Source: Gymnothorax reevesii
Taxonomy: Eukaryota > Chordata > Actinopteri > Anguilliformes > Muraenidae
Direction of reading: 5' to 3'
Assembly (NCBI GenBank): GCA_029721435.1
Contig: CM056573.1
Span: forward strand, 153,471,947 to 153,535,946
Length of the DNA stretch: 64,000 bases
The notes under the pieces were generated by a model. The model did not search any database. It was not told where the DNA came from and saw only the letters and a list, made by a program, of their open reading frames with translations. The position numbers were made by a program, and so were the translations under genes. Positions 23,001-36,300 of this stretch are shown here, piece after piece; the stretch's first letter is position 1, and each line of letters opens with the position of its first letter.

Positions 23001-26000
23001 TAATTTCCCTTTTCGATTCTATGCATGGTTAATGTGGGGATCAATTCAACTTAGAAGGGGTTCGTTTTTGCGAGCACAGTGGAGGGAATGCGATTTATCT
23101 GGGGAACGTCGTCAATTGTGCCTTATGACTGGTGACAGTAGATACATAAAATAAAGGTTAGTTTACCGCAATCACGTATATGAACGGTAATTTCATTTTC
23201 CAGCATGGCTATTTTTAGAGCTTTAAGTCATGTAATTAGCAAACACGAATAAAAAAATCGGAGCTATTGAAGCGTATCCCGTCTACTGTCGTAAGCTAGT
23301 CAGTGGTAATGATGGTTGTGGAAACAGTGGCTGCTGAATCAAGGTGCCAGTATACGTCATAGCTTCATTTTCGATCTTAGGTAAAATGAATAAAATGGCT
23401 GCGCTCATTAGATTTTCAAAATTAATCGTGTCTGCTACAAGCGTCTCCTGCCAAGGCGGAAATAAGTGGATTTGCATTGTTCGAGGTGTCCTTTGTGATA
23501 TTTGAGCTACATTTTGCCACACCTCAATGCCCCTTTAATGCTGCACCAATCAGGCTGTTGATAAAACTTCCCATTAATGCTATTGTTCTGTTGCTGACTT
23601 AGTGCAAGTGCAAGTTTGTGTTCCAATTTTCAGAATTATTGGTTGCATTAATTTTGAATTGCCAGGTACCCTCCATACTATATGTTGACAGTCAGTGGGC
23701 AGTTGGTAAATTCCAATAGATCTTCTAAGGAGACAGTTGGTGACTGCCCCAAGTCAAGCCAGCCTACTGTTGGTTTTTGCAGAGAATGGGCCTCGTTAAT
23801 GGCTGTTGAAAAGAACTTGAGAGGCAGACTCTGCATGAAGTAGCTCAGAAAATTAGGACATTGTAATCCCATAATTTTTTTTTTTGTTTTTTAAATTTAA
23901 TTTAGCATCTGTAATCCCCACAAAATCTGGAGTTTCCAATCAGCATACTATTTACTCACATGCTCGTATTCAACATAATGCTGCCAATTTGGGAGAGTGA
24001 GACAGTTCATGGTTATCCTGCAAACTATATGTATGTTGGTCACTGCTGCTTTACACTTCTAGATTCAAACTGTGCATGCACAGAACAAGGGCAGAGAGAA
24101 CCTGAACTCAGAATGCCCTTTAAGAGTGCCTGGATGGCCTTCAGGAAATGCTTCAGCAATGATCAATGCTAACCCAAACCATAATACACCATCATTTTTG
24201 TCTAAAAGGGGTCCTATTATGTTACTTGTCTATAATTCTTTGGTGAAAATGTATTTAAAATACTGTTGTAGGCAATGAGAAAAAAGAAATCATTCTCACA
24301 AGTAAATGGTGGTAAAAAAAATGGGTAATAAACAAAAATACGGAAAATATCAATTTTTTCACAACAATTGATAAGTGCACAAATTTTATTTGTTTATTTT
24401 TTTATCAGCCTGAATGCATGTTTGAAGTCCATGATTATTGATGCTTAGGAATTTGTTTAAACTGGTTTGTGGCTAACATTACTCTGCAAAATTACCTCTG
24501 ATGGTCAGTTGTTCCAGTATAAACTTCAATTTCAATGAAGTTGGGACATTGTGTAAAATGTGAATAAAAGCAGAATACGTTGATTTGCATATCCTTTTCG
24601 ACCTATATTCAATTGAGTACACAACAAAGACAAGATATTCAACAAGTGCCGTCAAAAAGTTTAAAAAAATCCAGCTTCATTTCAAAATGAACGGATGTGC
24701 AGTTTTTTTTATTACATACAGTATACAGTATCTATTCACTTGACCAAGCCAAAATGTGTTGAAGGAATGTGTCTTTTAATCAGTCTCGCTGGCTTTTCTC
24801 TTTAATACAAGGGCATGGGAAGCAAGTAATGGCCTTCAACTTGCCTAGGGAATGCATTCGGAGCTATTTCCCCACACGGAAATGCTTTGTTTTTGAGCGT
24901 CCCACTAGTGCAGAGAAGATGAAGCACATGGACGATCTGAGAGATGAGGACTTGGAGCCTTCTTTTGTGCAGCAAGCCAGGAACTTCTGTGATTATGTTT
25001 TAAATGAAACAAAGACAAAAACCATGAAAGGCGGCCACAGTATGACTGGCAGAAGTGAGTACGGGTCGATCAGCATCACTGGCATAATCTTTCAGGGAAA
25101 ACCTTTAATAGTCCTAAAATTTGTGTATAAAATATTGAAAGACTCACCACTGTGTTTTGCAGTGCTTGGGAGCCTTGCAAAAATGTACACGGATGCTATC
25201 AGCAGTGGCAAGATTCCCTGCCTGGAAAATGCAATTGTAGCTCTGGCCCAGATCGAGAACTCCAATGCAGTTACCGAGGCTATAAAATTCTACAAGGAGA
25301 AAATGGCCAGCTGGGTTGCCTTCCCAACTGAGACACAGGAGGAGCTGTCAGAGATACATGGCAATTTGGAGAAAAAAGCCATTGATATCTTCATTGGCCT
25401 CAGCTTCAAGGATGAGGATCAGAAATGCCAACTTCAGCTAATGGTAGAGGAATGCAGTCAGCCTGTATGCTTACCCATCTGCAAAACTGCATTGTTTATT
25501 GCTAAGTGGACACCATGGCTCAGGTCTGAGATGCATAATGGGTAGAAAGTGGGGATGTTCAGTCAATCTGACAGGATAAAAGACCATTACCAGACCTAGT
25601 CGGTAAAATATTCAGAAATCAATTTGAATTGTCATGTACCATAACGGATACTCATTTAAATGTCTAGAAACATTTAAACTAGAAACTAAGAATTTTATTT
25701 TTCGAGTTTTAAACTAGAAACTCTAGGATAATTTTGCTCCAGGCAACACTTGAAATATCACTTGCCCCACCAAGTTGGGATGGGGGGTTCATTGACCTTT
25801 GTCTTTTTGTTTGTCTCTTTGCTTCTTTGTCAAAGCAGGATCTCTCATATTTTGCTATCAGTTTCAATGAAATTATGTGAAAGTGTGAGTCTTAGCCCTA
25901 GAAACAACCAATCAGATTTTGTTGGTGATCCAGATCACCATCTGGATCCAGGAATTTTTAAAGGAGTCTTCACCATTGCGGGATTGCAAGATTGGAAGTA

Positions 26001-27355
26001 GCACTCAGAGAGCACATACTTCTGCCAACACATTTGGAACTGGACTACCATCTAGTGAATTTTAAGATGAATGGCATTTATTTCAATCTTCTAATCCCAA
26101 AATCATGAAGAATCCTTTAACAAATTCCTGGATCTAGATGGTGTTCTGGACCACCACCTTAATCTAACCGATTGTTCCTTTTACCATAGCCCAGTGTCCC
26201 ACAAAATACCATGAATACTGACCACAAAATTTTGGAAATATTGTCAAGACAGACAAACAAATAAACAAACAAACAAAAAGGTGAATACATAACATCCACC
26301 CAACTTTGTTGATTGGCAGAAATGTTTAATACCATACATCATAAATCCACGAGATGCTTGTAAAGTTTCATGTAACAAAACATAGCCAATTGTGCAAATA
26401 ATGCTAGCCCTTGCAGATGTGTTTATTACAGAAGGGTGGAATACCCTCTGGTGGAATACTTGGTGAAGGTTTACATTCTCTGAATGCCGCTCTATTTGTT
26501 TATTTTTCTAGCTCAAACTCGTCATGTGCTTGAGTCATTTTTCCCTCTGCCAAATATGACAAATATGATCAATAAGTATTTACACTCTCAACCTCAGTTT
26601 GGAATTGTCTGTCCATTTGAATTTTCTTGGCTGTATCATAAATGGAATATTTATTTCTATATCAGATCATTTTTGATTGCATCATTGTAAAATGTATTAA
26701 CCTGTGGAACAATAGTGTGTTGCATCAAAAATTACCATGATATCCCTTTGTGGCAAAGCGTGAGGTTTATACTATACTCCTATAAGACTATCTGGCCCAT
26801 ATTATGTCTGTCATCCTTGTTTGCCTCCTGTTTTCCTTTATCATAGGAAGTGCTGCAGAAGGAATACATGGCAATTTGTGAGAAAAATAATGTTGAATCA
26901 AAGAAGGCTTGTGCATCAATCATCAAAAGCATATTTAAGCCTCTGGAGGATAATATTGATTCTGGACTATACATGTCAGCTGGAGGATACCAGCTGTACC
27001 AAAAGGATTTAAAAGACTCCATTGCAAAATACAGATCAGCAGAGGGCAAAGGAATAAAGGTACAGCATGTAATACGGACTGTAGAATGTTAAATTTTTTA
27101 TCTACTATGTGTTATAGTGTACAGACAGCCCTGCTTTTTATTTGGAATGGATGTGATGTTTTAAAGTGACTGTTGCTTTTGCTCATAGCACAAATGCTGC
27201 TTACATAATATTCATTATGGGTTACAGGGTGAAGAAAGACTAAAGGAGTACCTGGACAATAAACAGTCAGTTGGGCAAGCTATAATGAAAGCTGACCGAT
27301 CTCTCAGTGATGCGCAGCGGAAGGAAAAAGGTGATGTCTGAAAGAATTCACACAA

Positions 27356-27393
<38 letters not shown>

Positions 27394-30300
27394 GCTTCCC
27401 ATAAGAGTAGCTTTGTTTTGAAGGAAAAAAAATTACAGCAAGATTAGATTAGATACCAGTCTCTTATATTCACTCTGGGGTCTATTCTCCCATGCGCTTA
27501 AGTCGAAAAAAGAGCGTAGCTACGCGCTTTTCAGCCTACGCGTATTCTCCCCTCGACTTAAGTCTGTGCATTACGCGCCTTGAAGGCAGTTACGCGCTTG
27601 GGGCGGAGCAAGGCCAAAATCGGGGCGTTTCCGGGCGTTTCTCATGCAAATAACACTTACCTGTATTCTCCCCCTGGCTAACGTGCTTTTTCTGTTAAGC
27701 GCTTTTGAGGGCTGTATTAAGGTCAAGCGCCAACATAAGGCGAAATGGAATATTGCGTTCAATGTCGGTTATTGGCCGAATTTTAACATTAATTTTATTT
27801 TATTTAACATGGTAAAGGTTGAGATATTTAATATTCGATTGTTCTTCCTTATTTCTAAACTAGATTTCTCAAAGCCATTATAATTTATCAAACGAAATCA
27901 TCACATGATATCACGCATCAGCCTCTTCTCCAATCAGTTCAATTACAAACGCAAAACAATTAATTAATACGAGTATACATAAGACCATCATTCTACCATG
28001 CCCTCAAAATCTAAAACCAAAATGCCAGTCCTGCATTTGCTTGTACTCTTGCGTGATTGGAAAGAGTAAGAGGAGCGCGCCGAGCTTGAAGACGAACACG
28101 CATATATCGGCTTCCTTTGGACATCCTGGGACTAAAAAACATCAAGGGCATCCAGCGCTTTCGTCTGGACCGTGCATGAGGCAATCATCTATCTTTGCCG
28201 ACTTCTGAATGAACAGCTATCCAGCCGCAGCAATTTTCCACAAAACGTACCCGTGGTTATCAACGTCAGAACTGAGCTGTCGCTCCTGGCATCTAGTCGT
28301 TCCAGAGGGAGGCTGGTGATGTTATACACATATCACAGGCGTGTGTGTCCAGGTGTCTGACACAGTTCTTTGATGCTCCAAGTTCATCTCCATGCACTTC
28401 CACTGCAGAAAGAGTGGATGCCATCCCCTTCTCCTGTGCAGTGAAATACACAGTGGACGATGGTAGCCCACCACTTGTTGCGTGTACCCGCCTGGTTTTT
28501 TACAGCGCCCCGCAGATCTCTCCATTTATGCTTTAAATCGGGAATACTGTGCTTACATCTCCCCTCTGAAGCCACATCCAGAACGAATTGCCACTTAATT
28601 CCTCGGATCAGCCTTCAGTGCTCGCTTGCCACAAAACACCAACATCTGTGAAATTTGGTTTTCGGCTTTGGCTCGACGTCGCCATCATTTTGTTTATGTT
28701 CTATTAACAAATGCGACTGCCCTATATGTTCGTTATAATCTAAAAATATGTGATACTCTCACGAGTGAAGAGATCGATTTTCTAATTGAGGATATCTGTA
28801 TTAACTAACTCGTGTCTTTGTAATTTTTTTTCCATTGATAATACTGTGTATTTTAATGTGTGAATAAAGATATTATTAAATATTCTACTTTAGATTGAGC
28901 CCTACCCTGGCCAATACCAAAGCACCACCCATTAGTCTATAAAGAATAGCTGACATGGGAAGAATCATTATCAGTAAATGGGATAATTGATTATAATAAA
29001 GTATTAGACACAAGTTCAAGTGAATGTGTCAAATCAAATAGGATATGATAGGCTATGGATATGGAATTCCGTCATTGCTGAGGCAGTTTCGGGGCGGGGA
29101 GATGACCGCGTGCGGGGTAAGAATCCTTGTTAAAGCGTTTCCATGCCCTTTAGTTCCAAACCTGCCATCGGAGTAGTTTGATCTTTTTGTGTGACTAGAA
29201 TGTTCCCTTTTGTCTTCTTCCCTGTCTTCCACGGAACAAACAGGCTGGTGTAAGAGGGGCACATTTTCAATGATCTGATTGCGCTGGTTGAGAAGCGCTA
29301 AATTCTTTATTCATTATTTCATTATCGCGGAAATTTGTTTGTTTGCATAGCTTTAATGCCATGGTGGCTAGAGTAAGAAATAACAAGTGTCTGCCACTAA
29401 CATAACAATATCCCCCATCGCCTCAATTTGATGTGTCCGTACGGACGGAAGGAGCCCAATGCTGTATCCTCCGCTTTGCGCTAATCGCGCGGCAGGGGAT
29501 AAAAAAAGAGATGTCATACATAGGCCTACTATTACAGCGGCATATAAAACCTCGTATCTGAAAAATGACAAACTTCACAGGAAAATAAAAAATAAATATA
29601 CAATTAAATAATAATAAAATAAAATAATAATAATAATAATAATAAAATATAAATGGATATAGTTTTAAAAAAATGTTTAATTTTGCATGTAAGAATAGTG
29701 GACGAGTTTTCGTTTCTTATCAGTTTGGAGATACGAGGTTTTATCAGCAGGCCGACGATTTTAAGTCTGGTTTGCGTTTTCCATGGACCACAAATGCATT
29801 TTCATGGTTAATCAGAAAATCCTTTTTCCATGTTTTCCTGATAGCCATAATCAATGAGCTTTGTACAGGGTCTGCCTCTCTTTTGGATCAGTCACAGCTC
29901 TTTCATAAGGACGCCTACATTCTGAAGTTAAGCGCTGTGGGCGTGATCGAAGCGCGTAGGGGAAAATACGCATAACTCAAAAGCGGTTAACTCGAATCGC
30001 GTAAAAAAAGACTTACGCGCTAATGGGAGAATAGACCCCTCTGTCTTTAGCTGTTTATAAAGGCACAAATCTGCTGTAACAAAAGTGTCTGCAAATACCA
30101 ATTCCCATTGAAAATGTAATAATCAGAAAATGCTCCAAGATGTAATATCTCAGTTGAAGATTTCAATGAGTATGTGACAGAATTATGTGTGATGTATTAC
30201 AAATGTTCATAATACTACGGTATACTAAGTTAATCTTAATTTGTTGTTTGTTTGTCCTTAGTAGTGTGTATTGAAATAGTAACAAGATATATTGAGTCTT

Positions 30301-33300
30301 AGTTTATTGGGTTAAAAATGAAAAGGTTGCACTAAATTCTTGTTGGGGACACCACTCATTGAAAGCACATGATCACTTATTTTTTGATTAAATAATTGTT
30401 CATTTTTCCAGAACTGAGTTGAGCAATTCTCACCAAAGAGATCAATGTTACCCTATGTACAGTGGCGTGAAAAAGTATTTGTTCCCATCCCATTTTCTTC
30501 TTTTTTTGAATATTTTTTGGACTTAAATGTTTCTAATTGATGTTTCTAATTTTAAAATTAGACTAATATGACCAGAATAATCATAAAATGCAGTTTTTAT
30601 CGCCAGCCAGGAGAAAATCCAAAAAAGAGATTACGTCATGGCACAGTCCGTCTATTCGTTCATCCGTCTATCCATATCAGAAGGTACAAACTTTGCTGGA
30701 GAAATCACCTTCTCCTACAGTTCTCATAGAACATCCCTGTAACTTTGTACATATGCAGATAAACTGATGATATGCATATCGCAGTCACAACTCTGGTGGG
30801 GGATGTTGTGCTCTCAGAGCACGCTTGTCAAATGATAATTTTAATTTACTAAAGTAAAAAAGCTACCTGATGCTGCCTGGTCCTATATGAAGAAGGAATT
30901 GTCCCCTGATTGTCCCGAGTTACCTAATCAACAAATTAAACAAATCTGATTGATAATTGGGTTCAATTTCACTGGAAACTCCTGAGCATGAAAACTGCTA
31001 GTCCTGTTGAATTCAAATATCACTTGAATAGAACCTGTCTGGGAATGTCAAGTGGGCAAAAAAAAAAGCACATGATGTCATGATCGAAAGAAATTCAAGA
31101 AAAGATGAAAGACAAGGTCATTGACATCTATCATTCTGGAGAGGGTTACAAAGCCATTTCTTAGGCTCTGGGATTCCAGCAAGCCACACTGTTAGCCAGT
31201 TTCTACCAAAATAGATAACTTGGTGGTGAACTCTCCCAGGAGTGGCTGGCCAACAATGATTCTTCCAAGATCGCATTGAGGACTCCGCAAGGAAGTCGCG
31301 AAAGAACCCAGAATAACATCTAAAGAACTGCAACCCTCACTTGCCTCAGTCAAGGTCTGTGTTGATGGCTCCACAATAAAAAGCCATTCACACCAGGTCT
31401 ACTTCGATGGCTTGGAAATGCAAGGCACGTCTGTCCTGATTTTTTGAAGCCTGCATTGTAAAAAATGCTTGACGCGCCTTTTTTCCGGTTGCTAAGCAAT
31501 GCTCCAGTCACTCACTTTGTGAACATTCTAAACAATGTTAACAGCAGTGGCGAAAAAATTCCACAAAGTCTGGTATGTTGTTCAATTTTTTAAATAACAG
31601 TTAAGTGAATGGCACTTGCTTTTGCGATAAAAGAAAGTGAGTAATGAAATTAATTGAATAATTGGACAGCTTTTGTGAAATCACTAGTTATAGTGCCAAG
31701 ACAGTGCTAACAGTGACCACATATTTCTCCGCCATCTTTGTTTACAATGGGACCTAACATTAAATAAAACTCTGCCCATACTATCTAGGAATTTGACAGC
31801 AGGTAAAAAACACATGGCTCAAGCACAAAAAAAATCATGTGAACTGCTTTTTTTCCAAGGTGCCTCTAAGTGGGAATGAAGCACACCACGAAAACAGCAA
31901 GGTACTGTAGGCGCGTAAACACGAGGCGCCCGGTGCTCAAAAGCAGCATTTAAAATGATTCAGATCATTAAAAATATCAATAAAAAGGGAAATCCCGCAC
32001 AGATAAAGTGCATGCAGTCTGAATGGCCCCTAAGAAAGGAACTGGCCAAAAATAGCATCTATGTGAGAGCTGTAAGGTGACAACCATGGCAGACCAAAAT
32101 GTACAAAAAGGCTCCTCTCACATTCTCCAAAAATCATCTTGATGAATTCCAAGATGTTTGGAATAATATTCTGTGGACTGATAAGTCAGGCGTGGAATTT
32201 TTGGCAAGACACATCCTGCTACATCTGGCATGAAACTAACACAGCATTCCAAAATAACAACATCATACGAACAGTCAAACATTGTGGTGGTTGTGCAATG
32301 GTCTGGGGCTGCTTTGCTGCCTCAGGACCTCTGTGACTTACCATAATTGCCATTACCATAAGTTCTGTTAGCTACCGCTAAATCCTGAAGGAGAATGTCT
32401 GGCCATCAATTTGTGAGGAAAAGCTCAAGCTCAGTTGGGTTATTCAAGAAGACAATGACCAGAGGCACACAAGCAAGTCCACCTCTGAATGGCTCAAAAG
32501 AAACTTAATAAAATCTTTTGAGTGGTCTAGTCAAAGTTCGAACCTGAATATGCGTAAGTCTGCTAAGGAGACAGGATTAAAATTCTTCCACAGTGATGAA
32601 AAAGACTCATTGCCAATTTTTCCAAAGTTTGATTGCAGCTGTTGCTGCCAAAGGCAGCACAAACAGTCGCTAGTTTTGGGGGAGTTATTATTCTTTTCTT
32701 GTGAGTGCTATTGGTTTTGAATGATAGAAAAAACTGCAAAAGCTGTGGCTTTCTATGATCAGGATTTTTGGTCACTGATCTGTGGTATTTCCTTGTGTAT
32801 ACTGCTTTCACTAACACTGACTAGCGACTGTGGAATTTCTGGTTTGAGTGCTCATTGATGCTTGGGATTCTGACTTCAATCTTGAAAAATAAAGTCAGGC
32901 CCTTGAGCAGAGCCCTTAACTCAAACACCTTCAGGGGTTTTACCCCTGTTTCTCCCTCTCATTCACCCAGCATGCAGTTGTTCTGTCTGGCATTTTCCCC
33001 TAGCATCCTTGATACAGAGATTTTTTCACAATGGAACATCACTGGGTAAATTTGGGCTAAAAAGTACTACTGAGCTGACGCCACTTTGCTTCATCCTTAA
33101 GAAATTCAGGCGAAAATGGAGGCCATGGATCAAGAAAGGCGTGCTTCTGAGGAGCAGAAAAAAGTCCTGGAGAAGCAAATCAAGGACCAGGAGCAGACCT
33201 TCAAAGAGCACATTGGCCAGTTGGAGAAAAAGATGGAAGAGAATAAGAAGAATGCTGCCAAGGAGTTTGATACAGTCCTGAACAGCAAACTTAAGGTAGC

Positions 33301-36300
33301 TTCCAAGGATATTCGCACTCAACAAGCTTGTGGACTGGTAGCCAGCTCCATTATCACTGAAACACTGTTATTTTGCAACATGATTTTATTGCCTCCAAAT
33401 GTTTGCTTAAGCTGTTAGGGAAAGATTAGAAAGATTGGGGTTATTTCAAGTAATTGTATTAGACCCGCTATAATGCAGAGCATCCTCTAGCCCATGGATA
33501 GCTAACGTTCCTGGAGGACCATATGTTCTTTATTTTGTCACAAAATAAAAACACAAGAACATTTGTTCTTTATTTTGTTATTTGGCACAAGTGTAGCCAA
33601 ATAAATCCATCAAAGGCAGAATTAATGTGCCCCACTTGCTGTCGTGGGTCAAATTTTACAGCTACATTTAAGGTTAACACAAAACTCAGTGTTTTTTTTC
33701 CTGAGAATCAGGTTTGACTACCCCTGAGTTAGTTATTTTCTGTGAGCTTTTAGAAACAGGAAAATAAAATCTTATGCACTGTGGAATAAAGAACAGATAA
33801 TTTCCACCTATCTGTAATGGCACGAGTTAAAAATGATGTGGCCTAGCTTATATGTCTGGCCATGGTGATAAGAGAGGCTCAGGCAGTTCTGGGGACTGTG
33901 ACTATACTTTGAGCTTTGAAGGGGAACTGTACCTGTTTGAACCATATCAGCAACATTTTAATTAGAAGATACCTGGGTACTGGCTGCAATCAATTGAAAG
34001 TGACAAAGAGACTTTGGAGTAAATGTTTGCAGAATTTTTATTCCCTCTGTAATGATCTCAGTGCAATGACTGTTGTGTACTGAGATACAAAAGTGAAGGC
34101 AAGAGGATCCAAATGCGAAGAAGTAAGAAGTGATTTTTTTAACGGATGCTCACTTTTTAATTTATTACAAACAAGCAGAAAACATACAAAATGGCCAGCC
34201 ATAAAAAATATAGAGAAACAAAACAAACAACCAATTACACAGTAAGTGAACGGAATAGATGCATAACTAAGGAGGAACTCTGGACACAAAAGGGATGAAA
34301 CATATGAAGGCCTGTACAAGACGTAATTCATTCTGGCCCTCACAAACACATACATTCTCCTTCTCACACACATAAATTCTCCTTCTCACACACATACATT
34401 CTCCTTCCACACACATACACTCTCCTTCTCACACACATACATTCTCCTTCTCACACACATACATTTTTCTTCCATACAGATACGTTATCCTTCTCACACA
34501 CATACATTCTTCTTCCATCCAGATACATTCTCCTTCTCACACACATACATTCTCCTTCCACACACATGCATTCTTCTTCCATACAGATACATTATCCTTC
34601 TCACACACATACATTCTTCTTCCATACAGATACATTATCCTTCTCACACACATACATTATCCTTCTCACACACATACCTTCTTCTCACACACACATACAC
34701 TCTCCTTTCAAGCACATATATTTTCACCTTGCATGCCCATACATTCTCGCGAGAGAAAACTACCTGTGTGCCACAAAAGAATACAGGTTTTCTTGCACAA
34801 GAAATTTGCAATTTCTGTCCACCGGCAGTTGTTCATTCAAGCGAATGACTGGACAAAAGCAATGACGAGATTCATAAGTGGATTGTGTATTAAAACATAT
34901 GGGCTATACACGTGACTTTAAAAGAAAGATTAAAATCAAAACAATAATCCGAGTTTATCTAATTATATTACCACTTTCAATTCTGTCTTTCAATGACAAG
35001 GCAAAAAAGATTGCAATAGATGGCGCTAATAATACGGATCAATTTCTTGTTTTCTATAGGCTACTTTTTGGTGAAGGCAACAATCAATTAAGTTTGATGC
35101 AAACCTACTGGTTCACTGTGTCATTTCATAAGGTTTAAAAAATGTAATTTTATTAATCCAGTTATTATATTTGAAGCAAACAGCAGTAATATTCTGTTGG
35201 TAATGCATTATGTGTACAATGTATATTGTTCTCAGGAAAGAGGGTTCCAGTAGGGTTCTTCACAGAGATATGGGGTTCTGCCATTTGCCAAAGCGCCCTT
35301 TTTATTTTAGTCTTCCAAAGGGTTTCTTAGGGTGGCAAATTGGCTTCATCGAGATCACTTTGTTTTTAAAGAATCCTTTTTGGAAGAATTTATACAGGGT
35401 ATCTTTGGAAGGAAAAATAAGGCAAGGCAACACAAAATATAATATTTTATATTTTATCTATGAACACTTGACTTTAAAAGAAACATTAAAACCAAAACAA
35501 AAATCTGAGTTTATAACAAAATATAATATTTTATATTTTATATATAAGCATGTGTCTTTAAAAGAAACATTAAAACCAAAACAAAAATCCGAGTTTATAA
35601 TTCTTTAAGTAGTCAACTAAACATGTTACCACATTTAATTCTGTCTTAAAGGTGCACTATGCAAGTTTGTTTACTTTTTGCGCAATTTCATTTTTGTCTC
35701 AATTTGCCGACATCTTTCCACAATCTGCTAGCTGCCTGCCCCTTAATAAAAATCCCGGCTCTGAGACCACACAGCTGTCACAAACTGAAAATAAACGCAA
35801 CGGGCACAGGCTGTGCACCATAACATAACAAACCGTCCCGGCCAATCACTGACAAGAGTTGACAGTTATGGAAGCATGGGAAGGAGGGAACTATGGGAGA
35901 GAGGGGCGGGTTACCTCTGTTTTGTTTGAATTCAAATGTCAACAGAAGTGAAAGTAAACAGACTTGCATAGTGCACCTTTAAGATTTGAATGACGAGGCA
36001 AAAGAGATTGCAATAGATGGCGCTAATGCCAAAATAATATGGATAATTTATTTTTTCTAAAGGCTACTTTTTGGTGAGGGGCAATGATTAATCAAGATTG
36101 ATGCAAACCTACTGGTGTGTTATTTGAAAATTGCCACACTAAAATACGATATCCAAAACCAATACATGTCTAAGCCCTATCAGCCTAATGGTTCATCTTA
36201 TTAGCCACAGAACTAATCTTATAACACATGAATTTTAGCTGCCAAGCTATTAGGAAATTAATGAGCTAAATCACTCTTTATACAAGCTAGCTTAGCTACA

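Larger units (their letters stand above)
27477..30039. mobile_element. PIF/Harbinger relic, about 2.56 kb
   Basis: The ends GGGGTCTATTCTCCCAT (left) and the inverse GGGAGAATAGACCCC (right) bound the element; TCT flanks both sides as a possible 3-bp duplication. Subterminal GCGCTTAAGTC/TACGCGC motifs recur at both ends. Inside are a possible transposase remnant on plus near 28150-28320 and a Myb/SANT-like remnant on minus near 28400-28620, the convergent two-gene plan of Harbinger. Later parts (29040-29720) are non-coding or decayed; 29560-29720 resembles sequence near 63800-63900. Confidence 0.75.
30459..32740 (+). mobile_element. Tc1/mariner relic with two nested inserts
   Basis: The left end CAGTGGCGTGAAAAAGTATT matches the family seen in reverse at about 4560-4590. 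The first transposase part (HTH, about 31090-31380) includes a CTCCCAGGAGTGGCTGGCC stretch typical of the family. The second part (about 32120-32560) has the WDNILWTDES block decayed to NNILWTDKS, then [31 protein letters not shown] and EWLKRN. Many frameshifts and stops. The right inverted repeat was not found. Confidence 0.85.

Noticed and set aside
33102..33112. Exon 9 starting at 33110 after TTCAG
   Set aside because: It breaks the frame with exon 8 (phase 1); the acceptor at 33101 gives KEKEIQAK and a continuous protein.
34320..34740. Possible CRISPR-like array
   Set aside because: Units are 21-24 bp pyrimidine-rich minisatellite variants without spacers, in a vertebrate intron.
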